Shown in pieces: positions 7,773 to 16,193 of a DNA stretch of 64,000 nt (its first letter is position 1; each line of letters begins with the position of its first letter). A program made the position numbers and the translations under genes. The DNA is from Moraxella nonliquefaciens (lineage in GTDB: Bacteria > Pseudomonadota > Gammaproteobacteria > Pseudomonadales > Moraxellaceae): positions 62,930 through 126,929 of the forward strand of contig NZ_LXTW01000003.1 in assembly GCF_001679005.1 (NCBI RefSeq), written 5' to 3'. The notes beneath the pieces were generated by a model. That model did no database searches, was not told where the DNA came from, and worked only from the letters and a program-made list of their open reading frames with translations.

Positions 7773-7865
7773 GGTATCAGCAAGGTTTAGGGTGTTTTTG
7801 TAGTCGGTTTGGGCTTGGTCTGTCATCATTGGCTCGTAAAAAATAAAGGAAAATGAGTAATTATA
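7773..7865 (-). pseudogene. Decayed copy of the ileS promoter and first 18 codons
   Basis: From ATG at 7826 the frame reads MTDQAQTDYKNTLNLADT; the ileS start reads MTNQASQEDYKDTLNLADT. With one gap, 15 of 18 residues agree. Similarity stops abruptly after the GAT ACC codons (7773). The upstream part is also related: TATAATTA at about the same distance and gagcca just before the start. The frame runs on without similarity to a stop at 7722. This is an ileS 5'-end scar on the far side of the peptide operon. Its divergence from the functional copy suggests either an old duplication or a different source. Confidence 0.85.
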
Positions 7866-7968
7866 CCTTAAAAAATGCTTGAATTTAGAAAGGTTGTAAT
7901 GCGTGAAATTTAACTTTTTTTGGGGGGAGATTTGGTAGAGTGGAGTAAAGTTTTTTGGCGACTTGATA

Positions 7969-8175
7969 ATGATGAAAAAATTAAGCAGAAAAACCAATTC
8001 ACAATTAACAATGCTATTTTGTGCAATAATTTTGGGTTATTTTGGGATTATTAAAAAGGATTATGACAATCCTGCAATTGCTTTTATTGCCATTTATATG
8101 GTATTGGAGATTTTGTATTATTTTTGGCAATTTTATAAAAAGAATGATACGATAGAGTTGAAGGATGAGTGGTAA
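7969..8175 (+). CDS. Small hypothetical membrane protein
   Basis: 68 residues from ATG 7969 (a second ATG follows directly). Two hydrophobic segments, LTMLFCAIILGYFGII and IAFIAIYMVLEILYYF, separated by a short charged loop, with a charged tail KKNDTIELKDEW. No clear ribosome binding site and no family recognised. Downstream, at about 8250-8300, there is a similar string (attttataaaa-agaatgat) that may be debris of a second copy. The rest of 8176-8424 has no gene I can support. Moderate doubt that it is expressed. Confidence 0.5.
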   Translation: MMKKLSRKTNSQLTMLFCAIILGYFGIIKKDYDNPAIAFIAIYMVLEILYYFWQFYKKNDTIELKDEW

Positions 8176-8424
8176 GGTTATTTGTTATCATAGGTTTGTA
8201 TTATATATTTGCCATTACAGGTTATTACTGTTTTTCCATCAATAACATTTATGAATTTTGGTAATTTATAAAATTTTATAAAAAAGAATGATTTGGTAAG
8301 AATGTGCAATAAATCTAAAAATAAGAATAATTATCAAAAATTCATCTTTACAATTCTCCCCTTTAATTCCTTACAAAAATTCGGTATATTAAAGCCATCG
8401 TTAGCCAACTTGTGAAGCTCGCTT

Positions 8425-8988
8425 ATGAAACATTCTAGTAAAACCTTATCATTATTATTGGCAAGTGCCGTATTTTTGACCGCCTGTGGGGGCGACAAAC
8501 CTGCCAGCCCCACCTCAGAGACCAAGAATAACACCCAAGCTGTCTCTGCCAGTACAGAGCTTAAAGCCGATGAAGTGACATTAAATGAGACCGATGGATT
8601 AAGTGGCACAGATGAGACCAAGGCGGATGAAGTGGCAACCGCTGACTCTGCTACCTCTGATGCAACCGATAAAGGTACGGTAGAGACCGTCCAAACAGAC
8701 AATGCTGAACAAGCAGACCTTGCCGCCGCTCCTGTACAGGCTTTATCTATTGCCGAGGGTAAGGCACGGTATGAAAAAACTTGCAGAATTTGCCACGACC
8801 AAGGATTATTAGATGCCCCCAAACTCACCGCCAAAGCCGACTGGGCAAAACGTTTGGATAAAGGCATAGACACCTTGCACAAGCACTCTGCCAAAGGTTT
8901 TGGTAAAATGCCAGCACAGGTTACAGGCGAGGTTAGTGAAGCTGAGGTTTATGCAGCGGTTGATTATATGGTAAGTCAAGTTCAATAA
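8425..8988 (+). CDS. Cytochrome c5-type lipoprotein
   Basis: 187 residues. Signal peptide with lipobox LTAC, lipidated Cys at about residue 21. A long acidic, Thr/Ala-rich linker to about residue 108 acts as a spacer. Then a class I c-type cytochrome domain with CRICH haem-binding motif in EKTCRICHDQG and the Met ligand in GFGKMPAQ, as in cytochrome c5. It would be a membrane-anchored periplasmic electron carrier, possibly delivering electrons to a terminal oxidase or reductase. The ccmCDE genes elsewhere in the window belong to the machinery that attaches its haem. Single-gene transcription unit. Confidence 0.9.
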   Translation: MKHSSKTLSLLLASAVFLTACGGDKPASPTSETKNNTQAVSASTELKADEVTLNETDGLSGTDETKADEVATADSATSDATDKGTVETVQTDNAEQADLAAAPVQALSIAEGKARYEKTCRICHDQGLLDAPKLTAKADWAKRLDKGIDTLHKHSAKGFGKMPAQVTGEVSEAEVYAAVDYMVSQVQ

Positions 8989-9120
8989 CCTAAGCCTACA
9001 AATATTAAGCTTAGACACTCTCACGTGTATTTGACTTTCACGCCCATTTAGCATATTTTGGGGCGCATCCACAGGCGAATGTGGTCATTTGCTTGTGGTC
9101 ATTTACTAAATGGATTTGCC

Positions 9121-9951
9121 ATGCTTGCCCACCTCTTCGTCCCTGCCACGCAGCCCAAACGTATCATTAAAGCCCTAACCGACCCTGCCATCACCGCTCA
9201 TATCCATGCTATCATCATTGATTTTGAGGATGCTGCTGCTGACCGCTTGCCTGCTGACGTGCGTCATGAGTTAGGTGATTTGTTGGGTGATTTGACTCAG
9301 ACAAAAATCACACCAGATATTTGGGTGAGAATACATGGGGCATCTCATGGTGAGTTTTGTTTGGATTGTGAGTGGATAAAGTCTCATGATGTCATCAGCA
9401 CTGTGGTGCTACCTAAGGCTAAGAGTGCCAAGCAGATAAGCCTTACCCATGAATTAACCACTCGCCCCGTTGTTGCCATGATTGAAAGTGGGCAGGGTGT
9501 TTTAAATGTTGGCTCTATGGCACGTGCGTCAGGACTGATGGCGTTAAGTTATGGCTGTTTGGACTTACTAACATCGCTAAGAATTGGCAAGGATACATTG
9601 GCAGGGGCGATGATGCTAGATAAAGTGCGGTGTGAACTGGTATTGCACTCACAAGCAAATGGGCTAAATGCTCCGATTGAGACGATTTATCCTAATTTTG
9701 GCGATGATGATGGTTTTGCCAAATGGCTGACGCACGCTGATGATTTTGGCTTTGGTGGTTGCCTTGTCATACACCCCAGACAGTTGGGCGTGATACAAAG
9801 ACAAAGGGTGCATAATGGGGACAACATAGCATTTGCCAAAAAGGTGCTGTCTTATCATCATACAACAGGGCAGGCGTGTTTTGCCATTGATGGGCAGATG
9901 GTTGATTTGCCAGTGATTGATTGGGCAAAAAAGGTGTTGGCAAGTGATTGA
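9121..9951 (+). CDS. CitE-like HpcH/HpaI aldolase/lyase family protein
   Basis: 276 residues from ATG 9121, selected because MLAHLFVPATQPKRI matches the start of CitE-like TIM-barrel proteins; an upstream extension to 9058 has no such match. Family features: IIDFEDAA with metal-binding acidic residues, WVRIHG, VVLPKA, MIESGQGVLN with the conserved Glu, and CLVIHPRQLGVIQ near the end. These enzymes cleave or form beta-hydroxyacyl compounds such as (3S)-citramalyl-CoA or malyl-CoA with a magnesium ion. No citrate lyase alpha or gamma gene is nearby, so it is a stand-alone CitE-like lyase with unknown substrate. Confidence 0.85.
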   Translation: MLAHLFVPATQPKRIIKALTDPAITAHIHAIIIDFEDAAADRLPADVRHELGDLLGDLTQTKITPDIWVRIHGASHGEFCLDCEWIKSHDVISTVVLPKAKSAKQISLTHELTTRPVVAMIESGQGVLNVGSMARASGLMALSYGCLDLLTSLRIGKDTLAGAMMLDKVRCELVLHSQANGLNAPIETIYPNFGDDDGFAKWLTHADDFGFGGCLVIHPRQLGVIQRQRVHNGDNIAFAKKVLSYHHTTGQACFAIDGQMVDLPVIDWAKKVLASD

Positions 9952-10030
9952 TTGGCATAATATAGTATGGGTGTTTTACTACACAGGGAGTGTGTGGTAA
10001 ACTGGTTCCATATTTTTGTTTTGGAATGTT

Positions 10031-10516
10031 ATGAATATTTTACCCAGCGAAGAGATTCGTATTACTGACGGCAGCACCGTTTTATTGCACTTTGAGGTAA
10101 GCTTACCCAATGGCACAATCATTGACAGTACTTTTGGGCGAGATGAGCCTGTAACATTAGTGATGGGTGATGAGAGTCTATTGGCAGGATTTGAGCAAGT
10201 ACTCATCAACCTAAAAGCAGGCGATGTCCGCACCGCCCATCTGTCGCCTACACAAGCTTTTGGTGACTGGCATGGTGAGAATGTCCAGACTTTTTCTCGT
10301 GCCAAATTTAGCTTGTCTGAACCAAACCCTGTGGTAGGCATGATGATGGAATTTATTGATAAAGGACAACATACTTTGGCAGGTGTGGTATGCCATGTTG
10401 ATGACGATGAGATTAAAGTGGATTTTAATCACCCATTGGCAGGACAAGATGTGTTGTTTAAGGTGCAGATTTTTAAGGTAACACCAAAGGGGCAAATGGC
10501 GGTTGAGTTAAAATGA
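10031..10516 (+). CDS. fkpB: FKBP-type peptidyl-prolyl isomerase (SlpA/FkpB type)
   Basis: 161 residues from ATG 10031, preceded by GGAA. Single FKBP domain with the chaperone insert typical of the SlyD/SlpA group: GSTVLLHFEVSLPNGTIIDST, PVTLVMGDESLLAGFEQVLINLKAGD, and the C-terminal VVCHVDDDEIKVDFNHPLAGQDVLFKV. Catalyses proline cis-trans isomerisation and acts as a cytoplasmic folding helper. No histidine-rich metal tail of SlyD is present, which favours FkpB. In many Gammaproteobacteria it sits in the ileS-lspA-fkpB-ispH cluster. Here it lies about 5 kb from ileS, past the peptide operon. Confidence 0.9.
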   Translation: MNILPSEEIRITDGSTVLLHFEVSLPNGTIIDSTFGRDEPVTLVMGDESLLAGFEQVLINLKAGDVRTAHLSPTQAFGDWHGENVQTFSRAKFSLSEPNPVVGMMMEFIDKGQHTLAGVVCHVDDDEIKVDFNHPLAGQDVLFKVQIFKVTPKGQMAVELK

Positions 10517-10578
10517 AAAACACCAAAAATACCAAAAACAGTAAGGTTGGTAAAGGTGTTGGGTACAATAAATAAACT

Positions 10579-11352
10579 TTAAGCCTTTAACACTTGTCTG
10601 TGTAGCTCTGCCAAACCTTCCTCCATCGTTTGTTGTAGCATCTCGGTAAGTTCGGTGCGAGTTTTATCTTTGGGGGACAGCGGTGTTAAGGGTAACACAT
10701 AAGCCTTAACGCCGTCACTGTCCGCCACTCGCCTTAGACTCTCTGCCATCGTGCGTTTGTCATAATAAGCACAGTCATCCGATAGCGTGCCATCTGCATT
10801 GACATAAGCGATTACCACAGGACAGATGGGCAAACCTGTATCCATGCTGGCTTGTAGTAGCTTACCGTGGATTTTTTTGATGTGCTTACCGTCTGTTGTG
10901 GTTGCTTCTGGGAAAAATACCACTGATGAACCACCACGCAAAAAATCAGCGATTTGGCGTGCCACACCATCGGCATCGCCTGAACCACGTTTGATAAACA
11001 GTGTCCCTCCTGCTCTGGCAAGTCTACCAAAAATAAACCACTCACCAATCTCCGCTTTTGACAAAAAGAACACTGGTGCAACCGACCCTACCACAGGAAT
11101 GTCCAGCCAAGAGATGTGGTTAGACACCCAAAGTCCATGTGTCTGTGGCACAGGCTTTACTTGCACAACTTCCACACCAAATGCACGGGTCATTTTTCGG
11201 CAAAAGGTTTGGATATATTTTGGCAAAACGTCTCTGGGGGGTTCTTTAAAGGCTCCAATGCGTTTGGCGGCGGCAAATCCACCAATTAAAGTATTGCCCA
11301 TGCCTGCGATGATTTTGGTGCGTTTTAGTTGCTTTTTTATGAAATTTGCCAT
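10579..11352 (-). CDS. plsC: 1-acyl-sn-glycerol-3-phosphate acyltransferase
   Basis: 257 residues from ATG 11352 (MANFIKKQ); an upstream in-frame extension is possible but unlikely. PlsC family motifs in order: NHISWLD (HX4D catalytic pair), GTLFIKRGSGD, FFPEATTTDG (a variant of the usual FPEGT block) and ICPVVIAY. Transfers an acyl chain to lysophosphatidate in phospholipid synthesis at the inner membrane. Lies downstream of ftsH on the same strand, separated by a strong hairpin, so probably a separate or attenuated transcript. The A in place of G in the PEAT motif is seen in some PlsC branches and does not by itself suggest inactivity. Confidence 0.9.
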   Translation of the reverse strand: MANFIKKQLKRTKIIAGMGNTLIGGFAAAKRIGAFKEPPRDVLPKYIQTFCRKMTRAFGVEVVQVKPVPQTHGLWVSNHISWLDIPVVGSVAPVFFLSKAEIGEWFIFGRLARAGGTLFIKRGSGDADGVARQIADFLRGGSSVVFFPEATTTDGKHIKKIHGKLLQASMDTGLPICPVVIAYVNADGTLSDDCAYYDKRTMAESLRRVADSDGVKAYVLPLTPLSPKDKTRTELTEMLQQTMEEGLAELHRQVLKA

Positions 11353-11434
11353 AAGATTATTATTGTCAATTAAAAAGGCGTATCGTATAAGACTTTGGGG
11401 GAAATTGCAAGTATTTTTGGTAAACATGAATGCA

Positions 11435-11465
11435 CCAAACCGCCTTAGGGGCTAAGGCGGTTTGG
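11435..11465. terminator. Strong hairpin between ftsH and plsC
   Basis: Perfect 14-bp stem (11435-11448 with 11452-11465) and a 3-base loop. No T run follows on either strand, so it may be a processing or attenuation element instead of a full terminator. Confidence 0.6.
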
Positions 11466-11483
11466 TATTAAGACGGTTTATAA

Positions 11484-13379
11484 TCAAACACTCGGCAAGG
11501 GGGGTGGCAGTTCATCGTTTTTGACGACATCCACCGTTGGTACTTCGTGTTGATATTCTTTTGGCTCTCGTGGGGGTTCACCATTCATGATTTGTAAGAA
11601 CTGCTCACGGTCAATGGTTTCCCATTTCATAAGTGCCTCCACCATGGCGTGCATTTTGTCATGATTGTCATCGATGAGTTTATAGGCCACATCATACTGT
11701 TCTTCTAGAATGCGACGAACCTCATCATCAACTTTTTGTTGGGTTGCCTCACTGATGGTACGAGTTGCCCCACCAAAATATCCGCCCTGTTCTTCATCTT
11801 CATAGACCATGACGCCAAGTTTATCACTCATGCCATATTTGGTTACCATGGCACGGGCAAGTTTGGTTGCACGTTCAAAGTCGTTGGATGCCCCTGTGGA
11901 TTTACGATTGATAAAAATCTCTTCGGCAATACGTCCACCAAACAAGATGGAGATGTCATTTAGCATCTTATCGCCATAACTGCCTACGGCATCTTGTTCA
12001 GGTAACTGCCATGTTACCCCAAGTGCCCAACCACGAGGCATGATGGTTACTTTATGCACAGGGTCAGTAAAGGGGAGTAGTTGTGCCACCAAGGCATGAC
12101 CTGCTTCATGATAAGCTGTGGCACGTCGTTCCTCTTCACGCAGTACCATGGATTTACGTTCAGGCCCCATATAGAGTTTATCTTTGGCATCTTCAAAATC
12201 GTTCATGTCCACGCTTATCTTGTTGCGACGGGCAGCAAATAGGGCGGCTTCATTGACAAGGTTGGCAAGCTGTGCCCCACTAAAACCTGGAGTACCACGA
12301 GCCAAGGCATTGACATCCACACCGATGGTTTGGGGGAGTTTTTTAAGATGAACGTTTAGGATTTGTTCACGACCTTTGATATCTGGCAAGCCAACCGATA
12401 CCTGACGGTCAAAACGCCCCGGACGCAGTAGGGCTTTATCCAACACATCCACACGGTTGGTTGCAGCAATGACAATCACGCCATCATTACCCTCAAAACC
12501 GTCCATTTCTACCAACAACTGGTTTAGCGTTTGTTCACGCTCATCATGGCCACCGCCCATGCCCGAGCCACGATGACGACCCACAGCATCAATCTCATCA
12601 ATAAAGATGATACAAGGAGCATTCTTTTTGGCCTGATCAAACATATCACGCACACGGCTTGCACCCACCCCAACAAACATCTCAACAAAATCTGAACCTG
12701 AAATACTAAAAAATGGCACTTTGGCTTCACCAGCGATGGCTTTGGCAAGCAGTGTTTTACCTGTACCTGGAGGGCCTACCATCAGTACACCACGGGGGAT
12801 GGTTGCCCCAAGTTTGGTAAATTTATCAGGGTCTCTTAAAAAGTCCACAATCTCAACGACTTCCTGCTTAGACTCTTCGCAACCTGCCACATCAGCAAAA
12901 GTTACTTTAATGTCATCTTCGGAGAGCATTTTGGCTTTGGACTTACCAAAACTCATGGGGTTGCGACCACCCATGCCACCACCGCCTCTACCACCACTCA
13001 TACCACGCATGAACAGCCAAAACAGACCAATGATGAGTAAAATGGGAAATGCAGCGATGAGTAGTTGAGTGCCTACTCCTTGACGCTGTGGCATTGACCC
13101 TTCTATTTCTATGTTGTGTTTGCGAAGCAGAGGCATAAGCTCATTATCAACCAAGGCGGGGCGAACGGTCTTAAAATCTGAGCCGTTGACCTTTGTGCCT
13201 GTAATCTCTTCACCATCAATCTCAATTTTTTGAATTTGACCTTCGGCAACTGCCGAGACAAAGGCTGAATACTTCATCTCATCAGCTTTGCTTGAACCGC
13301 GGTCAAGATTACTAAATACCATGACTACCACGGTGATAATCACAAGCCATAATAGAATGCTTTTTGCCATGTCGTTCAC
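11484..13379 (-). CDS. ftsH: ATP-dependent zinc metalloprotease FtsH
   Basis: 631 residues. Two N-terminal membrane segments flank a periplasmic domain. Then an AAA+ module: Walker A GPPGTGKT, Walker B IIFIDEIDAVG, second region of homology TNRVDVLDKALLRPGRFDRQV. The zinc protease has HEAGH. Membrane-anchored quality-control protease that degrades misfolded membrane proteins and LpxC. Start: the GTG at 13379 has GGAAA at ideal spacing, whereas the ATG three codons later (13370, MAKSILLW, matching E. coli) has poor spacing. The GTG form is annotated here. Downstream of rlmE on the same strand, the usual rlmE-ftsH order. Confidence 0.97.
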   Translation of the reverse strand: MNDMAKSILLWLVIITVVVMVFSNLDRGSSKADEMKYSAFVSAVAEGQIQKIEIDGEEITGTKVNGSDFKTVRPALVDNELMPLLRKHNIEIEGSMPQRQGVGTQLLIAAFPILLIIGLFWLFMRGMSGGRGGGGMGGRNPMSFGKSKAKMLSEDDIKVTFADVAGCEESKQEVVEIVDFLRDPDKFTKLGATIPRGVLMVGPPGTGKTLLAKAIAGEAKVPFFSISGSDFVEMFVGVGASRVRDMFDQAKKNAPCIIFIDEIDAVGRHRGSGMGGGHDEREQTLNQLLVEMDGFEGNDGVIVIAATNRVDVLDKALLRPGRFDRQVSVGLPDIKGREQILNVHLKKLPQTIGVDVNALARGTPGFSGAQLANLVNEAALFAARRNKISVDMNDFEDAKDKLYMGPERKSMVLREEERRATAYHEAGHALVAQLLPFTDPVHKVTIMPRGWALGVTWQLPEQDAVGSYGDKMLNDISILFGGRIAEEIFINRKSTGASNDFERATKLARAMVTKYGMSDKLGVMVYEDEEQGGYFGGATRTISEATQQKVDDEVRRILEEQYDVAYKLIDDNHDKMHAMVEALMKWETIDREQFLQIMNGEPPREPKEYQHEVPTVDVVKNDELPPPLPSV

Positions 13380-13527
13380 AAAGGGTTTCCTGTTTTTGGC
13401 GTTTGATACAATTATTTGAAAAAGTCAAAATGGGGTTAAAATGGGATAAATCGTGTAATTTTCATACAAAAGATATTGCTTTTAATAGGGCTTATTATTA
13501 ATAAATCAAGCCTAAATGTTTGTATGG

Positions 13528-14160
13528 TTATTTTATGGCCACCCAAAACATCTCTTTGGAGCGTGGGCGACTTGCTTTGGGTTTGATGCTTTTGATTTTG
13601 CTAAACTTTTTTTGCATGTCAGCACGCAATTTTGGTGAACCCTCGCCTTGGAATACTTTCATGATTAACGCACCACCATCTGGCAGTACGTTTAGGGCAA
13701 AATCCACCGCCAACTCGCACAGATACATCATGCGTGGCATATCCACCGCCGACATCCCTGAGGTGTTGGGTGCCATGTCGGATAAAACCACATCCACACG
13801 CCGTCCACCTATTTCATCCATGATTTTGTTAAAAATCTCTTCTTCTCTAAAATCACCTTGGATAAAGGTTACATTTTCAAGGGTGTCCATTGGTAAAATG
13901 TCAGATGCAATTAAAATGCCATCATCACCCACCAACTGCCCTGCCACCTGCGACCAACTGCCAGGGGCAGAACCTAAATCCACCACGGTCATGCCTTTTT
14001 TGATAAGACCAGTTTTTTCGTTAATTTCCAATAACTTATAAGCCGCTCTGGCACGATAGCCATCTTTTTGGGCTTTTTGAACATAATAATCGTCAATATG
14101 TTCTTTCATCCATGCTTTTGATGATTTGGAGAATTTTTTGTTGGTAATGCGAGTTGCCAT
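13528..14160 (-). CDS. rlmE: 23S rRNA 2'-O-ribose U2552 methyltransferase
   Basis: 210 residues, the FtsJ/RrmJ family. N-terminal SKAWMKEHIDDYYVQKAQKDGYRARAAYKLLEI is the family hallmark with catalytic Lys. Then the SAM site DLGSAPGSWSQV, and LSDMAPNTSG with the catalytic Asp. Methylates U2552 in the 50S A-loop late in assembly. Transcribed toward ftsH, with 148 bases between. Divergent from the yhbY gene, and both share the 120-base region between 14160 and 14280. Confidence 0.97.
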   Translation of the reverse strand: MATRITNKKFSKSSKAWMKEHIDDYYVQKAQKDGYRARAAYKLLEINEKTGLIKKGMTVVDLGSAPGSWSQVAGQLVGDDGILIASDILPMDTLENVTFIQGDFREEEIFNKIMDEIGGRRVDVVLSDMAPNTSGMSAVDMPRMMYLCELAVDFALNVLPDGGALIMKVFQGEGSPKLRADMQKKFSKIKSIKPKASRPRSKEMFWVAIK

Positions 14161-14279
14161 CGGTCAGTATTGATAAATGCTAAAAATAACTGCTTAGTTT
14201 AACATTTTTATAAGAAAAATTGGTATATTTTTGTTATAATAAGCATTAATTTATTAAAAAACATGTTTTGAGACATTTT

Positions 14280-14609
14280 ATGGCAAAACCTAATTTTAGC
14301 AATCCATCCAACGATACCCTAAAACAGTTGCGAGGTATCGGTCATCGCCTAAATCCCATCATCATGGTAGGTGGCAATGGTTTGACGCCCACACTCATTG
14401 AAGAGACCGCTCGTGCCTTGACCGACCACGAACTCATCAAAATCAAAATTCCCGCAGGTTCATCCGATGAACGCAAAGCCTGTGCGTCTGCCTTAGCCGA
14501 TGCCACAAACAGTCAAGTGGTACACCACATTGGGCGAATGGTTTTGTTATTTCGCAAAAATGATGAACCCAACGAAAAACTGTCAAATTTGGTAAGATTT
14601 GGCTTTTAA
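14280..14609 (+). CDS. yhbY: CRM-domain RNA-binding protein YhbY
   Basis: 109 residues from ATG 14280; the in-frame TTG upstream is not needed. A single CRM domain: LKQLRGIGHRLNPIIMVGGNGLTPTLIEETARALTDHELIKIKI contains the GxxG loop (VGGNG), and the C-terminal region includes VHHIGRMVLLFRK. YhbY associates with pre-50S ribosomal subunits. Its position divergent from rlmE-ftsH is the conserved arrangement in Gammaproteobacteria and fits a role in 50S maturation. A TATAAT-like element (ttgttataataag) is present around 14231. Confidence 0.93.
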   Translation: MAKPNFSNPSNDTLKQLRGIGHRLNPIIMVGGNGLTPTLIEETARALTDHELIKIKIPAGSSDERKACASALADATNSQVVHHIGRMVLLFRKNDEPNEKLSNLVRFGF

Positions 14610-14643
14610 GCTTTGATTATTGGTCATTGATAAAGGGCGTGCC

Positions 14644-15297
14644 ATGAATTTTTTTACCGCAAATCCCACTGATAAGCTGTTTGCTTTATTGCCACTGTCG
14701 CATTTTACTGAGTTTTATTATGATGATAACTCGGTCATGCAAAGAGAGCAGTTATTTGTTTTGCAAGGCTCTCAAAATACCAATCAAAAAAGCAAGTCTG
14801 CCCCCAAAATCCACGTTTATGCCAGTGAAGACACGCATAAGGGCAAGCATGTGATTAATCTGAGTTTCATGGTTGAGAAAGTAGATGGATTGCATTTTGC
14901 TGATTATGATGATGGTAATATCAAGCGTGCTGATAAGTTGTGGCAAGAGACCTGTTTAGAATGCTTTATCGCTTTGGCAGATGGCAGTTATGTTGAGATG
15001 AATATCGCCCCCGATGGACGGTATGCCCTGTATCATTTTAGCGATTATCGTACGCCCGCCACGCCCATACAGACTGATAAAGTAAATCTATCATGGCGTG
15101 CTGATGATAATGATAACATGCTGGTGTATGAACGCCATGTCAGCCTTGATGTGTCAGACGTGTCGGATTTGTTGTCCGAGCAGACACTCATCAACCCCTG
15201 TGCGATACTAAATATCAAAGGTGATTTGCAGTACTTTGCTGTCAGCTTGGCTCCTGTGCTTGATTTTCATGATAAAGCATTTTGGCAAAAATGGTAA
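14644..15297 (+). CDS. DOMON-like domain protein of unknown function
   Basis: 217 residues from ATG 14644. Recognisable parts are LWQETCLECFIALADGSYVEMNIAPDGRYALYHFSDYR and NPCAILNIKGDLQYFAVSLAP. These match a family of uncharacterised bacterial proteins with a DOMON-like beta-sandwich, a fold that can bind haem or sugars. No signal peptide, so cytoplasmic. It follows yhbY closely on the same strand (34 bases) and may be co-transcribed. The function is unknown. A hairpin terminator follows at 15367-15410. Confidence 0.75.
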   Translation: MNFFTANPTDKLFALLPLSHFTEFYYDDNSVMQREQLFVLQGSQNTNQKSKSAPKIHVYASEDTHKGKHVINLSFMVEKVDGLHFADYDDGNIKRADKLWQETCLECFIALADGSYVEMNIAPDGRYALYHFSDYRTPATPIQTDKVNLSWRADDNDNMLVYERHVSLDVSDVSDLLSEQTLINPCAILNIKGDLQYFAVSLAPVLDFHDKAFWQKW

Positions 15298-15366
15298 ATG
15301 ACAACTGATAAATGGCAATCTTGTTGGTTAAATCATTGGGTCATCATTGATTAAACTTAATTGGCT

Positions 15367-15410
15367 AAACTTAACAAATCCATGAATGATACCATGAATT
15401 TGTTAAGTTT
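15367..15410. terminator. Bidirectional terminator between convergent genes
   Basis: A 13-bp perfect stem (aaacttaacaaat at 15367-15379 with its complement at 15398-15410). It lies between the convergent DOMON-like and Sel1 genes. AT-rich arms provide T runs on both strands. Confidence 0.65.
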
Positions 15411-15416
15411 GGGTGG

Positions 15417-15995
15417 TTATTTGATGGTAAACCAATCATTGGCACTGGTTTTGGCTTTTTCAATGTCGCTTGATGATAGGTTCAGAGCAAGTTGACCGAT
15501 TTTGGCTTGGGCCCTATTGCGAATGCCATTATCAAGCATGCCATCACGACTGGATAGGTCATACCATTTGTAGGCATCTACATAACGCTGTTGTTTTTCA
15601 TCAATCATCGCAAGAGCGTAACTGGCACGATTATCACCCAAATGAGCGGCACGTTCTAGCCATCTGCGACCTTCATTCATGCTTGCTTTAACACCCTCAC
15701 CACGCAGATACATCAGTCCCAAATTGAGCTGGGCAGGAGCAATGTCTTTTTGGGCGGCTTGGGTGTACCAGTGCACTGCTTTGATGGGGTCTTTGGCAAT
15801 ACCCTCACCTTTTTGTAGGCGTTTGGCTAGGAAAAATTGGGCGTGATGATTACCGCCATTTGCTTGGCTGGCAAGCGATGAGATGTCCATGACCTCAAAA
15901 CGAGACACATTTAGCGGTACATTTGAGATAAGTTCAGCATTGGCGACACCTACCAAAAGTAGGGTAGATATCATGCTAAGTTTTAAACGTTTCAT
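15417..15995 (-). CDS. Secreted Sel1-repeat protein
   Basis: 192 residues from ATG 15995, chosen because AAGG precedes it and a clean Sec signal peptide follows (MKRLKLSMISTLLLVGVANA, cleavage before ELIS). Contains three Sel1-like TPR repeats: AQFFLAKRLQKGEGIAKDPIKAVHWY, AQLNLGLMYLRGEGVKASMNEGRRWL and ASYALAMIDEKQQRYVDAYKWY. Such repeats mediate protein-protein contacts in the periplasm. No catalytic domain. Its leader contains an imperfect repeat of tgacaacctt (15998-16030). Function unknown. Confidence 0.8.
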   Translation of the reverse strand: MKRLKLSMISTLLLVGVANAELISNVPLNVSRFEVMDISSLASQANGGNHHAQFFLAKRLQKGEGIAKDPIKAVHWYTQAAQKDIAPAQLNLGLMYLRGEGVKASMNEGRRWLERAAHLGDNRASYALAMIDEKQQRYVDAYKWYDLSSRDGMLDNGIRNRAQAKIGQLALNLSSSDIEKAKTSANDWFTIK

Positions 15996-16193
15996 AAATG
16001 ACAACCTTTCATAAAATAATGACAACCTTGCATAAACTTCGGTTGAGAGCTGTATTTGTGTAGGCATCTTTAAGAGCCAAATGAGTGCTTTATCATACCA
16101 TCATTGACAGATAAACTCAATTTTTTACTTTGCCAAACCGTCAAATTTTGTAACATTATCCATCATCTATTTGGTGCATGTTAATTTGAGAGC

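Noticed and set aside
7722..7997. A 91-codon minus-strand frame as a real gene
   Set aside because: Its upstream part lies in promoter-like and non-coding AT-rich DNA; only the ileS-like 18 codons from 7826 are meaningful, and they are a relic.
8250..8310. Possible second, decayed copy of the small membrane protein at 7969-8175
   Set aside because: Only about 20 AT-rich bases are shared; too little to call a pseudogene.
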